Shown: positions 12,576 through 24,296 of the stretch, piece after piece
Layout of the letters: every line of letters begins with the position of its first letter
How positions within the stretch are numbered: the first letter of the stretch is position 1
From: Micropterix aruncella
Taxonomy: Eukaryota > Arthropoda > Insecta > Lepidoptera > Micropterigidae
Length of the DNA: 64,000 bases
Direction: 5' to 3'
Assembly: GCA_944548615.1 (NCBI GenBank)
Contig: OX155954.1
Location: 2,709,335 to 2,773,334 of the forward strand
Position numbers and translations under genes: made by a program
Notes under the pieces: model-generated
Seen by the model: only the letters and a program-made list of their open reading frames with translations
Databases searched by the model: none
What the model was told of the DNA's origin: nothing

Positions 12576-13239
12576 GCTCCCTTCCGAGTTGACTCGACTA
12601 AAAATTTAGATATTTTTGCAATACCACGCGCCCGCGCGCTTTCGATATATACATAAAGACGTATAGGTATACCGCGGCGACAAGGGAATACGTCCCACCG
12701 TTGGCGGTGGCCAATTACGAATGACGATTTTGGCTTCGCGAGGCGTCTAATATAATAAGGCTTTTTAATTATAATATAATAAATTATCAAATGAATAGTT
12801 TTTTATAAAGTAAAAATTAGATTACAATATTAAAATAACTTAAGATTACTGTGTTATTTTGTATATCACTCAAAAGTATCTTTAATAAACAGAAAAAAAA
12901 TAATGTTTGGCCATAACATTTCTGGGAATTACGTAATTTCAAACATTTTTTTCTTATATTTTTTGTATCAAAGTTCCAAAAACTGTCATGGTACTATGCA
13001 AATAGACCATACGCTGGTGTAAATAGTATTTTTTAATATTGAGAATCATCTCTAGGTTTTACAAAAACTGAAGACAAATCTCGCTCGTTTTTATTTTTTT
13101 GGAAAACAGTAACAGAATAAAGATAATTTACAATTAATATGGAAATAATTTACCAATTTCGTTTTGGCGAAATGATAGCTTAAGGACCGGATTTTAAAAA
13201 TCCGGCATAATTGTATTAAAATTCTGTTTTGTGTTCTCA

Positions 13240-14440
13240 CAACCAGGCCACAAAATTATGCTTCATATAGCTTTTGGCCGCCACGGCCTCTTAAGTTTTT
13301 GTTCTGTCACCATTGCGATACATCGTCGGGCATTTTCACGGTGAAACACTACTCCATTTCGGGCCGATAATACTGGCTTTGTTTCTTCGATAGCTGTGCA
13401 CATTCACATTGACTGTATTCCTGGTTTCAGCAACTCATAATACACTGGACCTTTTCTATCCCAACACAAAGGAGAGTAATTTTGAAAATTTTTAAATTTA
13501 TTTATTTCCAAAAAATCTTAACAGACTGTAGAAACTTAATATAAAATTTATTTGTCCATTTTTACAATATCCAAATTGATCATCAGATACGTATAATTCA
13601 AAGTTCTTCATTATTGCTTTTGTGATATGCCGATATGCAACATTTTCATAATGGCGATTCAATATATATATCAAAATGCGACATATTCAATAATGGCGAT
13701 ACTCAAAAATCATTATTAAAATGTACTAAATAAAACCACAAATTAAAATAATCAAGATAATATAAAATCAGAAAAAGTACTCTTCCTTGCTGAATACTTG
13801 GTTTTGAAAAAGTGGCTGATAATGTTGCAGGTTTGCAGTAGACGTTTCTCCTCGGAATATTCTCGTATAGAATCCACATTCCATCTCCAGTAATCAGTTT
13901 ATCCAAAATCGGCTCTACATTGCTTCAAATGAGATATGATGAAAATTCTGTAAAACGATCCGACATTATTTTCAATGAAATCGTGTGGGACCCAAATTCT
14001 TTGCTTTAAGACAATATCCAAAAGATTTAATATGATCTCCAACAGTTGTATGATGCATGCCGAGCTTTTGCGCAATTTCTCTAGTTGTTAAATGTGAATT
14101 ATTCTCTAACATGGACTGCGAAAAAAAAACAATCTTGGATAATCGTCTATAACGATTACCTACTTTGAAGCTCAGACCCCGGAACTAACTTTATCAAACC
14201 ATCTTTAACAGGTACGAACATTAACATTTTCTACAAATGCTGCACATAAGTTTTCACATTCAACCGATGCGTTGTTTCCTCTCCGAAACTCATACAAAAT
14301 ACAATTTCGTAAATGCACTTTTTACACTGATATATTTTTCGGTCTAAATATCACAAGTAACTGATATACGGTGTAAAATAACCTCTTTATGTCATACAGC
14401 AGGTAAAACAATAAAGCAAATATTCAATGACTCACTGGCA
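13240..14440 (-). pseudogene. mariner-like transposase pseudogene, split by a LINE tail
   Basis: The minus strand encodes a decayed mariner transposase. In order it shows an N-terminal helix-turn-helix region with the motif KARHASYNCWRSY (family form: KLGxHHTTVxxHI), a 'VGSHTISLK'-like block, then the first catalytic region ITGDGMWILYEN (family: TxDEKWxxYxN). After an interruption comes WDRKGPVYYELL and a Val-Val-Phe-His-Arg-Glu-Asn-Ala-Arg block (family: FHQDNARPH, second Asp). Multiple frameshifts and stops make it non-functional. A LINE-D tail occupies 13487-13790 between the first and second catalytic regions. Motifs fit the mariner (IS630/Tc1/mariner, D,D34D) family; the exact subfamily is uncertain. 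Confidence 0.8.
13487..13790 (-). mobile_element. LINE family D 3' tail inserted in mariner
   Basis: Matches the 3' untranslated part of the two longer family D copies (22.6 and 32.6 kb): the blocks around 'cttaacagactgtagaaac', 'cttcattattgcttt' and 'accacaaattaaaataatc' occur in order on the minus strand. Its position between two halves of a mariner ORF shows it arrived after the mariner. Confidence 0.65.
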
Positions 14441-15034
14441 ACATGTGTGTTCGATTTAAATGAAAAATTACGAGCATATTAAAAATACGACTGGACTTTT
14501 CTTCCAGCACTAAAGCATGCCACGTTTTGGTACCACTCTGGGCGCCATAACATGTTGTATTTTAAATTTATTTATTTAATGTTCGTACAAAAAATGTAGT
14601 TATAATGTCACTGAAGTAAAGAAATAGATCAATGAAGAACAACAGCGACACAGATCTGCACAACTCAAGTAACAAACGACGCTTTGCACATTTAACGGGG
14701 CCTGTATCTAGATGCACAATTGTGATGTAAAACATAATATAATAGTATTATATAAACATTATTAGAAAAAAGAGAAAATAGAATGAGAAGGAAAATATAA
14801 TACTTAAATAAAAAAGTGTTTGTAATAAAAATTCTCAACTGTTTTATATTATTAATAAATAATTGGCGTTTTCTCGAACTGGCCACTTTGATCTCAAATA
14901 TATGACGTTTGGTTAGGAATTCCAAATTCAAATTTATTTCAAATTTTAAGCTTTCGAATTTAATGATTTATTTGTTTTCACGCCATTCGATTTTTCTTTG
15001 ACATCGTATTGTTCACAACATAAAAAAACTTAAA
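14441..15034. other. no gene seen
   Basis: AT-rich sequence between two mariner remnants. No terminal repeats could be matched to either of them. Confidence 0.3.
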
Positions 15035-15577
15035 ATAATGCGTTATTTATGAATACGAGTTCCACCGTGGCAGCAGCGCTGCAGAAACAGCTAAAAAGTT
15101 TAATGATCTGTATGAGGAAGCTACTGTAAAAGAAAGCACGGTACGATTTTGGTTCCAACGTTTTCTTTCTGGAAAATTTGACCTACCGAATTAACCCCAT
15201 GGACGGTTGGAGATAGGCTTAGCGATCAGCGGCAGGCTTTGATGAGAGTGATAAAACAATTTTAATTCACTTGAAACAAATTAGAAAAGTGAAAAGCTCG
15301 AAAAATGGGTACCGCATGAAATTGAATGTAGCACACCAACAAACACGCGTCGAGTGCTGCGTTACATTACTCAACCGTCACAATAACGAGGGAATTTTGA
15401 ATCGTATCGTTACTTGTGATGATAAATGGATCGTGTACAACAATTGGAAACGCTCACCACAATGGTTGAACCCAGGAGAATTAGCCAAATCCTGTCCCAA
15501 GCTAAAGTTGACTTAGAAAAAGGTACTGGTGAGGGTCTGGTGGACCAGTGCTGGTGTCATTTACTATAGCTTCTTCA
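15035..15577 (+). pseudogene. mariner transposase pseudogene
   Basis: The plus strand reads a mariner N-terminus (YEFHRGSSAAETAKKFNDLY, then KESTVRFWFQRFLSGKFDLP). After a deletion it continues with KWVPHEI-like residues and the first catalytic block VTCDDKWIVYNN, then WLNPGE and KVLVRVWWTSAG. The family's DEKW is DDKW here. A stop follows the 'FDLPN' block, the region joining the HTH to the catalytic domain is missing, and a second stop comes before the VWW block. The ORF is cut at 15577 by the piggyBac-like element. The sequence clearly differs from the minus-strand mariner at 13.2-14.4 kb, so more than one mariner lineage invaded this genome. Confidence 0.85.
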
Positions 15578-16132
15578 CCCTTTCCACCACCAATAATATG
15601 ATATAATTTGTTAATTAAAAACACTATTTAATTATTACAACTTTTATAACATGCCACAACTTTTATGTGGAGAGCCACTAAGCATTACTCACATTCCCAT
15701 CGTGATTCTTTTCTTTTTCAGTAATGAACACATTTTACAAAGCCTGAACGGGTTTTGTTTGACAGGATTTGGAAATGTGCCCAATTCACAGCCTGCAATC
15801 GTAAAGGGCATGGTCCTCCAGATGCCCTTCCTCGCCTCTTGTATGGTGGTAGCGTAATATTCTCTATAATAGGCTTTCCGCAATACCTATCCTATAGTCG
15901 CTATATCTTATTGCAGCTATGTCATGGCTAAACAGAATATGAGCATCACCTCGTTTCAATTTCGTTTGTTTTTTTTTTGCGTCTATTCTGTACGTCGGTG
16001 GCATATTTTTCCTCATCCAACGAACTGTTCCTACTGCATTTATTTTCTTATTTTTCAAATTATGAAATAAAACTGGAGATGAATTCTATAGTATAGTTGA
16101 CCGGCGTTTCGCCGGCTTCGTGTGTCAATGAG
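15578..16132 (-). mobile_element. non-autonomous piggyBac-like element, copy 1
   Basis: A diverged copy of the element at 36153-36731. It begins CCCTTTCCACCACC after a decayed target site (TTCA) and ends at a TTAA (16133-16136). Near its right end is the block 'gaccggcgtttcgccgg' with a short hairpin. It lies inside the mariner remnant. The central region resembles, on the minus strand, the Cys-rich C-terminal end of piggyBac transposases; that part is tentative. Confidence 0.6.
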
Positions 16133-16192
16133 TTAAAATCTGGCTATACAGAACTTAAATTTATTCGTAGAATTTATTCTAGTATCAATCAA

Positions 16193-16719
16193 TCCTACTA
16201 CTATTCTAAACGCGAAAGTTTCTAAGAATGTATGTATGGATGTTTGTTACACTTTCACGCAAAAACTACTGAATGGATTTTGATGAAACTTTACAATAAT
16301 ATAGATTACACTTCAGAATAACATATAGGCTATAATTTATAAATATAGAGTGTGAATTATCCAAAATATAACGATAAGTGTCACGTAAGTAGGAAAAAAA
16401 TCTGCCATCTGCGAGCTATTCTGGCGTGCGCCGCAAAAACCGTTGGAGTTACACGTATATAATGTATAATGGAAATGTTTATCTTAAATAGTCCTACAAA
16501 AAAGCCCGCGACAGCATATATCTATATTTTATGTGTAAGCCATTATCGCCAAAATAGTGAACCATAATTTTCATGATTTTTAATTTGTTGGATTTGTCTC
16601 CGTCCCAAATAGAAGAATAATATAAAAACATTGAAAAATTTACGAAAATATAAAATACTTTCTATCATCATTATCACAATTTCCATCACCACGCCGGTGA
16701 AACCGCGGGGCGCAGCTAT
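16193..16719 (+). mobile_element. Helitron-like non-autonomous element
   Basis: Starts TCCTACTACTATTCTAAACG immediately after an A. It carries the common insect Helitron phrase 'aactactgaatggattttga' and ends with a GC-rich hairpin (CCGGTGAAACCGCGG) just before GCAGCTAT. Helitrons normally end CTAG or CTAA; here the last bases look mutated. About 527 bp, non-coding. Confidence 0.7.
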
Positions 16720-17454
16720 ATAGTAGTATAATAAATCAAGTACCTACAAAGTTACAAAAAACACATGCATAGATACGAATCCTTCATTTATTTTTTTTGT
16801 CCTCATGCTATTACAATTTAATTTGCCATATGCAGGTATCCATTTTCTATCAGCGATATCTTTATTGTAAATTTAAACCTATCAATATTGGTATTTTTTT
16901 CGACTTGTCGATGCTGTTAAATATTTTCGGTGCCATAAAATACATTTTCCTTTGCACAAAGGCAATCTTTACTAGAGGAATTATGTAGTTAGTGGATGCG
17001 ACAGATCTTGTTGCAATAGCTTGCTGACATTTATCCCAATTCTGTGGGTGTTAAAAAAAAAAACAGAATTCGTTTCACGAAAACATGTTTTATTTGTAAA
17101 ACATAAACCTCTTAAAACAGAAGACAGATTGAATAACGATTTTTGTCTAAAATCCAAAACGTCCAATTTCTAGAATTTGCCCGAGACTGCGCGATAATTG
17201 ACAGCCGCCGCTACGCGTTTTGGCAATTAAATATTTGAAAGATCGTTTTATGAGTTACGTCAAAATGGACGGCGCTCATATATGATAATTAAGATTAATT
17301 TAAGAAACGGAAATGTCAGTTGCTCAACTTATCCTTTGCGACAACGGCGGAAGTTGCCCAAATGCTTGGTCGCTGTGTCGTAAGTGCAACGAAAACAAAA
17401 ATCTCCTTTTCTTTTAAAATTATCGCCATTTCATTCATCGCAAAGTTGTCACCC
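16720..17454. other. no gene seen
   Basis: AT-rich, with short open frames only. No recognisable element. Confidence 0.3.
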
Positions 17455-17705
17455 TGTATTACATTGCTCAATGCCATAGTACGTTTTGGCAACCCTTCTG
17501 CGCCGGCGACATGCAGGTGGCTGTGACAGCATTGTCTGTGGAGATTAAACGCAATTTATTTGGCCATCTAAAATTACATTGATAATGGACTATATAAACC
17601 CATTATTTGGCCAATGATTGCAATAATATATAGGCTGGTTACATGACATTAATAATACGGGGAGATTAAAGAGCCTAATTATTATAAATTGAAACCTGTA
17701 TAGCT
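17455..17705 (+). repeat. MITE M1, left half
   Basis: Contains ATTGCTCAATGCCATAGTAC, GTTTTGGCAACCCTTCTGCG and 'cgacatgcaggtggctg', then the internal block ending 'attgaaacctgtat'. The right half is absent. Confidence 0.7.
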
Positions 17706-17943
17706 AATTACTAATTGATATCTTTGTGTAAATAATATGAGCTATGTCGATTTTAATGCCGATTCTATAATGGAATTGCGATTTGTGTTTTTTTTGTGAG
17801 GGCCACGTTTTAAGGAAATTTATAATAGTTAAATGAGCATGTTACTAAAACTTGTAAATAATTTATTGTAATATTAGAGTCCTGTCCCCCCTAGAAGAGG
17901 CTACTACCAGTTGGATGACGGAATCAAATAAGCATAAGATTAA

Positions 17944-18184
17944 CCCCTCAAATGAATGGCGATTAGCTCGGGTTGCCTACGGCAAAATGTTTATAAATTT
18001 ATATTTACATTTACATTTACATTTACATAGAGCGGGGTTTACTATAGAGCTATATCATTACTATAGAGCGGATTACTATAAAGCGGCGCACATTTACATT
18101 TATATTTACATTTATATAAATTTATATACATTTTGTATACATTTTGCCAAGGCATCCCTTAAGGGACGCCTCACATTTGAGGGG
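17944..18184. mobile_element. piggyBac-like MITE (TTAA target)
   Basis: A 241-bp element bounded by perfect 11-bp terminal inverted repeats CCCCTCAAATG/CATTTGAGGGG and by TTAA on both sides (17940-17943 and 18185-18188). It contains (ACATTT)n-like repeats at about 18003-18028 and 18088-18125. The TTAA duplication and C-rich ends are the piggyBac hallmarks. It has no ORF that could encode a transposase. Confidence 0.8.
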
Positions 18185-18188
18185 TTAA

Positions 18189-18834
18189 GGTTTTGCCATT
18201 CGGTTCTCGTTATTTTTTTAAGCAAACCGGGAGGTTTTTGCGAAGGAGCCCCCCCCCTCCTTGTTGAAGTTGGCCGGTTGGTGGTTTGGGTTCCGGCGGT
18301 TTGGCTCGGAAAGGGGGGCTTGTCTGCTTCTCCGGGAAAGTCTTGGGGTGACAACCGTTTTTTTTTATCTCTTTACTAATAATAAAATCGCAGTTGCTTT
18401 GTTTTTTTCTTAGTTTGCATGTTATTTAGACACTGACATTGAAATGTAAACGACAGCTTTTCAAGTGTAGGTACAGTCAGTCGGCTTGCCGCCGCGGCCA
18501 GACTCACCATCTGATAAGTGCGACGAGGCTGGCGGGGGGGAAAGGGAAGGCAACAGACTTCGACCCATGGTCGCTTTTCCTTTTAAGGTCAACATACAAA
18601 AGCGAGTTCTTACCGAGTTTTGCGAACGAGGCTCTACAGGCTGAATCCAAATTTCAATAGGTATTGAGAATTTTTCTTTTCCCTATAATATTACAATACA
18701 TGAGGCCGTAGGTGTATGCATTGCTTATTACATCTAAAGAACATAATACTAATAAGTAAATATAACAACAATAATAAAAAAACACGACTCCCATTACGAA
18801 ACATATAATACAGAACATAGAAATATATATTTAT
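18189..18834. other. unclassified, locally GC-rich
   Basis: 18220-18350 and 18475-18560 are G-rich with several homopolymer runs. The open frames have no recognisable domain. Perhaps remnants of retroelement 5' regions. Confidence 0.3.
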
Positions 18835-19100
18835 TACTGTTTTTTTATGAATTATTTTTTGTGGCTTATGTATTTATCCATATATACATATATCTATAAA
18901 TCTACTCAATCAGACCTTGCATTTGATACTAAACAATATATATTTATGTTATTTTATTGACATTTGGAAATTTAGACAACCACTTACTTGATATTTAGAC
19001 AGTTAATGTAGGCTATGGCACTCGGGATGACATACTGATTCTAACAATACTCCACACTTCTAAATCGGTTCAAGCGTTTAGCAGGTATGGTGAAATAAAA
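18835..19100 (-). repeat. dispersed repeat family E copy
   Basis: Contains 'ggcactcgggatgacatact' and 'taaatcggttcaagcgttta', matching the other E copies in the same order, on the minus strand. Confidence 0.6.
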
Positions 19101-19269
19101 AAGCTTTGGGAGGCCACGGTCTTCCACTTCGTTAAAGCCAGGATAACACACTTACCATCCAGTTACATTTCTGTTTACAAGTTTGTGGAAAGCTCGTTTG
19201 TGGAATCAGGTTGGGGGAGCTAATGGACTCTTGCTGAGTTGGCCACGAATACCCATTTGTTCAGGGTTG

Positions 19270-19862
19270 GTCACACTCACGGGTTAACACCCCTCCGGCG
19301 GCCTCCAGACATGAAGTGCGATCCCGGGTAGGACTCTGGCCTTGGGCCAGTTTCCCCTAGGAGTAAATCTTCTGGCGCTCCTGGACGGTATGCGCACCGT
19401 GCGGCGTAAGCCAATCGATCGGGGGAGTTTGGAAGCAGTACTGTTTCCTATAGAGCGGAGGTGGTTGCTGACCTTACGGCGACTGCTCTTGAAACGACCA
19501 TCGGCTACCCGATCCCGGGTGAACAGCCGGGCAAAAGATGCCGTGGTTTGCGATAGATTTGGTTTACACCGTTTCACCGCTTCGCAAGGGAGAGGACCGC
19601 GCAAGCGACCTCGAACTCGTAACTAGTCGAGAGACCGGAGTAATCTGGTCGCAACTGGGAGTGAGGGCGTGAGTGTAAGCCCGCTGGGTAACATACTTGG
19701 TTATCTCGCGGATAAGGCGTTGGCCTCTTGCGGGCATGTGCCGGAGCTTGACGGTGACTGTTTTGTCTTAAGTCTTCTGCGTTCACTTCACGGGAGATAG
19801 AACGACCAATCGTTAAAACTTCCTGAGGTGACGGAGGTTCGCTTGTTGTAGTTGACAACTCT
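19270..19862 (+). repeat. dispersed repeat family C, full copy 1
   Basis: GC-rich repeat of about 590 bp sharing ordered blocks with copies at 25.1, 41.7, 46.5 and 57.2 kb: 'acccgatcccgggtgaacag', 'cgcgcaagcgacctcgaac', 'ggagtaatctggtcgcaac', 'ggcgttggcctcttgcggg' and the terminal TTGTAGTTGACAACTCT. No ORF with a known domain. Class unknown; all copies here have the same orientation. Confidence 0.7.
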
Positions 19863-19866
19863 ATTA

Positions 19867-20097
19867 GAGCGGTATGTAAAATGAACGGTTGTCAAATTTT
19901 CGCATTTAACCTAACCACTAAAGATAACGCACCTGAATCTAACACCGCACGAAATGTGTTCAATTTTATTCGGACGAGTATACGTTCGACAGGTAGTTTT
20001 TATCTACGATCGTTCGTTTCATGTTCCGCTCTAACGTATTGCTCTATCTCGTTCGCTTCAACTAGTTGCTTTCACAGAGAAACGCAATCCGGCCCCA
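19867..20097 (+). repeat. fold-back MITE family H, 5'-truncated copy
   Basis: Shares 'gcacgaaatgtgttcaattt', 'gttcgacaggtagttttta' and the right terminal repeat GAGAAACGCAATC with the complete copies at 34.2 and 37.0 kb. The left terminal repeat is missing; repeat C abuts it directly. Confidence 0.7.
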
Positions 20098-21394
20098 CTG
20101 CCTTACTGGAGTATATTACTGGGAGACAAATATCAATTTAAATACAGTATTTTAGCCTAAGCGTCGAACGCCTGGGCTTTACTTGATTATTTTCTTTAAA
20201 CACATAAATGTGAAACGTTTTTCTTTGAATACTTGAAAAAAATGTAGTCTCCCACTTAAACATTTATTTTTTTCGTTGTTATTATTTAACTTGAGCTGAT
20301 AGTTTAGGAACAACCTGTATATGGCATACAATATCGTCGACGGCCATTTTATGCATTTTATCCGATTACTTATTTCGTGACCGTAACGTCAATTCGTGAG
20401 TATCCGTTTTATTTGTCGTTTTACAAGCGCAATATCACGTTTTATCCGGTAGCTATAAATTGGATGTGGACGCAGTATAAAAATATTGCAATTTATATAA
20501 AAAAATATGGCGAAATCGAAACCTTAATGAAGACGGAGGCGCAAAACTTTATTGAAAAGTGGGTGGATGCTCATTTTAAAATTTGGAAACTTCGAATTCT
20601 TTTGATAAACCTCGTGGTCTTCTTAGTCGCTTTTCTTACTGAGATGGCAAAGGCTTTCGATAAAGATGACAACGGCCTAGGTATTATATAATACTCTATA
20701 TAGGAAATAATAGTGTTATCATATAAATAAGAACAATCGCCATTTAGTTCATTGCACAAGATTTCTTAGATTTCAGTTACGAGTTAAATTTATTGAGTCG
20801 ATAGAAAACGGCCATGCATGCGACTTTTTAACTTTAATAACTTGTAAATTAATACGATGACCCACAGATTTTTTTATTTCTGTATTTTGGTGTATATTTC
20901 AAAGTGGTACTTTTGGTATTTCTCGTGATATGAGCAGAAACCACGACTTACTCAAAACAATTTTTAAACTTAAAGCTTTATTTCAACACGCTGCCAGCCT
21001 ATATTTATTTATTTATTTATTAATTCCTTACATTAAACTTATAGATAGTTAATACAGTATAACGTATTTGCAAATCTTATTTATACACTACTACTAACTA
21101 GTTAACTATCCTATGAAAAAAATACAACGCTTGCATGAACAAATTATAATATAAATAACATGATAACAATAATATTAGTAAGTGGAAAAATCTGTTATTA
21201 AGAGCAAAAATTTATTACGGATAATTTAAGTTAGATAAGATACATAATTGGATATAATATATTATAAGGGTACGGTAAGGTAATATAATACAGCAGGATG
21301 GCAATTAATTGAATCTTAAGAAGTAGGAGGTAATTAAATTTGATCTAATGTTTAATTACATTCAAAATCCTTTATAGTCCAAGCATATGGGTTT
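20098..21394. other. no gene seen; (TTTA)n tract
   Basis: An open frame at about 20377-20691 has no family match and lacks an ATG at its 5' end. A (TTTA)n run near 21003-21025 followed by unique AT-rich sequence looks like the tail of a minus-strand retroelement. Confidence 0.35.
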
Positions 21395-21419
21395 TTTTCT
21401 GGAAAAAATCCTGGATATA

Positions 21420-21890
21420 TTTTTCTTAACGGTTTTATTTGTATTTTTGGACGTTGAATCCGATTTTCAACTTTGCGACCTCGCGACGCGAGAAGATAAA
21501 ATTTCCTATTCATATCTACCTATTGACTTGAATCCTCCGATGCATCAAATCGCAGCTAAAGTCTGCTCAAAAATTGTTTTTGTCACTTAGAGAAAAACGC
21601 AAAAAATGCCATTTTGAAAGTGCGGTAGATCCGCGCTATGGGCTTTGTGGCATAAAATGACCCTTTTTGAGCGGAGGAATTAAATCTGTGAATATGAATT
21701 GTAGGAAAAGTTGTCTGCTCTCATTTTTTTCTGAGTAGTGGTTGAAAAAAATGCTTTATTCGTAAATTATAAGCGAAAAATTAAATGTAATGCAAATTTT
21801 TAAGGTTTTTCGCGACTCCTGAAGTTAGCTCACATCTGGCGAGGTCGCAAAGTTAAAATTTCGATTCAGAAAACCGTTGAGAAAAATACT
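21420..21890. repeat. inverted-repeat element, unclassified
   Basis: The left arm (about 21425-21485, containing TAACGG, 'ttgaatccgattttcaactt' and TGCGACCTCGC) is mirrored by the right arm (about 21838-21890, containing GCGAGGTCGCAAAGTT, 'aaatttcgattcag' and CCGTTGAG). The spacing is about 350 bp. No TSD was found. Confidence 0.5.
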
Positions 21891-22060
21891 TTTTTACTGG
21901 AAACGACACGCGTCGATCTCATGTTTGCTTGGATTATTACATGAGGTATCAAAAATGGCAAAAAAAGGCATTCTGGTGAGAGGTCTATTCGACAGGATAT
22001 TGCTATTGCAAGCGGCAAAATTTGTATGAGAGCTTCTCGTCATTCGCGTTTCGACATTTC

Positions 22061-22722
22061 AAAGGTGAAAAGGGAAGAGTCGTGTCGACCCATTTTTAAA
22101 AGGCTAAGAATCCTCACCTTAACCTCACTCTATCTCTTTAAGTTACTGACTGAGTTTTTTAAGAATAAAGAAACACATTATAAAAAGTTTTCAGATACAC
22201 ATACTAAAAATACGAGAAATAAATTAAACATTTTTATACCATGTATTAAACTAAACACAGCAAGGCAAGACACAAAATACTCCGGGCCATATTACTTTAA
22301 CAGGCTACCGGAAAGTTTAAAAACAATTCAAGTGGAAAGCTTATTCAAAAAGTTACTTAAAGAATTCTCATTAGACAAAGCTTTTTACTCGATCGATGAG
22401 TTTGTTAATTTTAAATAATTTTTCAAATTTTTTGGCCATTTTTTTATCAATTTTAAGTAGCAGTTTTAATTATTCTGACCTTTTCTGATTTTAATTTTTG
22501 ATTATTTGTATCGATTATTTTAATTTGTGGTTTTAGTAAATAAATCTTAAAAATGATTTTGATGCCCTAAAAGCAATAATGAAGTAACTGTATGTACGTG
22601 GTGATAAATTTAAATATTGTAAAAACGGACTAATAGACTGTAATTTAAATGTACCTAAATATTAAGTTTCTACAATCTGTTAAGATTTTTTTTTTGCAAA
22701 TAAATTGAAATTGAAAAAAATT
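22061..22722 (+). mobile_element. LINE family D (CR1/Jockey-like), 3' fragment copy 1
   Basis: A truncated non-LTR retrotransposon. The frame 22061-22415 encodes the extreme C-terminus of a reverse transcriptase polyprotein, with the typical run KRLRILTLTSLYLFKLLTEF, then 'YSGPYYFNRLPESLK' and a Phe-rich end. About 300 bp of 3' UTR follow, closing in an AAATTGAAATTG-type tail. Catalytic RT motifs lie upstream in the family and are absent. The copy on the minus strand at 32586-33248 is very similar and begins at the same base. Confidence 0.8.
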
Positions 22723-23113
22723 GATATTGACACGAAATCGAACATTTGCTAGACTAGCTGGGCTGTCTAGTCGATTGTGGAAAAGCTTATGAAGACACGT
22801 TACCTACCGATGTACATCGGTAATAATCCCGACTGTTTTTAAATCTACGAGGTTGAAATGCAAAAGCCGTATTAAATACGGCTGAGTATTAAATAATCCG
22901 ATCTACCTATATAAATTGTATTGAGAGTATTTCTTTATATGGACAACTTTATATGGCCCTTTCGCGTGTCACGCCAAGATATAATATTTACGTATTAACA
23001 TCAGGAAGTGACACAGCAATTCAGATAACAGAGAAATTTTATAAAACATCCTCTGTAAATCGATAAAATTATTGGAATGTTGCCAGTTGATTTGTTCGTA
23101 TTCCTTAATTGGG
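22723..23113. other. no gene seen
   Basis: Short unique AT-rich spacer between the LINE tail and the M1 copy. Confidence 0.3.
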
Positions 23114-23689
23114 GAATTGATTATATAGGGTATTAGATTGCTCAATGCGGTAGATGCCATGCGGCAGGTAGGATTCTACTGTGAAAATCGACGTATAGAT
23201 GTCACTCATAGTTCCAATATTCATTAATATTTTCTTATGTTTAACATGGTGTACAGCATGGTGATCTAAACACACATATTCGGTATCCTATCTCTAAATA
23301 AAATAATAATAAAATAACGAAGGAAGCTTTCAATCATAGCTTCTATTATTTTAATATCATTTACTTAAAGATCTCAATTTTTATTTGGTAACCAGATTAC
23401 GCACTTTAATATTCAGATAGACTTATAGATGGCATTCGATATCTGCGAATCGTTTCTATGATATAACCCGCATATATAAAAATGCTATAGATGGAACAAA
23501 TAAATTGATGTTATTATTGTTATCATTGGTTAAATTATTGGGTTTTTATAAACAATCAGTCTTTTATAAAAAAATGGTTGCTATTAGTTTCGCCGTCAAT
23601 GCTATCAGCGCCAACTGCGTTTCGCCGCCGCAGAAGGGTTGCCAAATCGTACTATGGACTTAAGCAATCTAATACCATATAATCAAAGG
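23114..23689 (-). repeat. MITE M1, complete copy
   Basis: Both terminal repeats are present: AATTGATTATATAGGGTATT and AGATTGCTCAATG on the left, and 'gccaaatcgtactatgg' with 'agcaatctaatacc' on the right. The order of internal blocks matches 6758-7371. About 576 bp, non-coding. Confidence 0.8.
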
Positions 23690-24174
23690 TTTTGGCCAGG
23701 AATTTCAATACAATTTTGTTAGACACTGTAACCTCATCCCAAACAATAAATTTAAAACTCTTGTCTTGCCATCAATGGCTGCCTCGCTCTTCATCTGCAG
23801 CTACAAAGACCGCAAATCCCACTTTTCCGAAGTTAATTTATGGTTATTGAATATTCTGTGATGGCGGAGCGGCGAGCGAGTGATTCTTGAAATTGCGGGG
23901 CGCCTACTTTGGCAAATTGTCGCGCTGCTCCGTTATAGACAAGACGAGATTTCTTAATCACGTCACATCCATTGGTATAATTGGATTTTGGATCGCGAAC
24001 CTTGATTTAGCTTTCTGAATATCATGTTTAATACCGGGTAACGAACCGGCTTATGTACTGTGGCACAGATTAGAAAAGAAGTGTATAACTATGCACTAGA
24101 TGCGTCACGCATTCAGAAATAAGAAATTCGTTGCATTTTGTGGTGCCCGATAATAACATAGCAGGCAATATGGC
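23690..24174. other. no gene seen
   Basis: Moderately GC-rich patches near 23840-23930, but no coherent ORF or known element. Confidence 0.3.
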
Positions 24175-24296
24175 CAGTGCCGGATTAACCCGGGCCCCGA
24201 AAAGGGCTTTTTGGGGCTCCTTTGGACTGTCAAACATTCTGACGACGATGGGTGCCCTGAGCTATCTTGTGTAGCTTATACGTAAACCCGGCACTG
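24175..24296. mobile_element. small hAT-like MITE
   Basis: A 122-bp element with 9-bp inverted ends CAGTGCCGG/CCGGCACTG, a form common in hAT elements. It is flanked by 8-bp near-duplications AATATGGC (24167-24174) and AATACGCC (24297-24304), which agree at 6 of 8 bases. Another lone CAGTGCCGG end lies at about 25022. Confidence 0.6.

Noticed and set aside
17915..18379. 154-codon open frame
   Set aside because: It runs through a piggyBac-like MITE with hexamer repeats (His-Leu and Tyr-Ile runs) and then G-rich sequence; no domain and no conservation evidence.
19284..19858. Coding capacity in repeat family C
   Set aside because: Open frames in both directions are not conserved between copies and show no domain.
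20377..20691. 104-codon open frame as a small gene
   Set aside because: Its first codon is not ATG, no splice sites fit, no domain is recognisable, and it lies in repeat-rich DNA.
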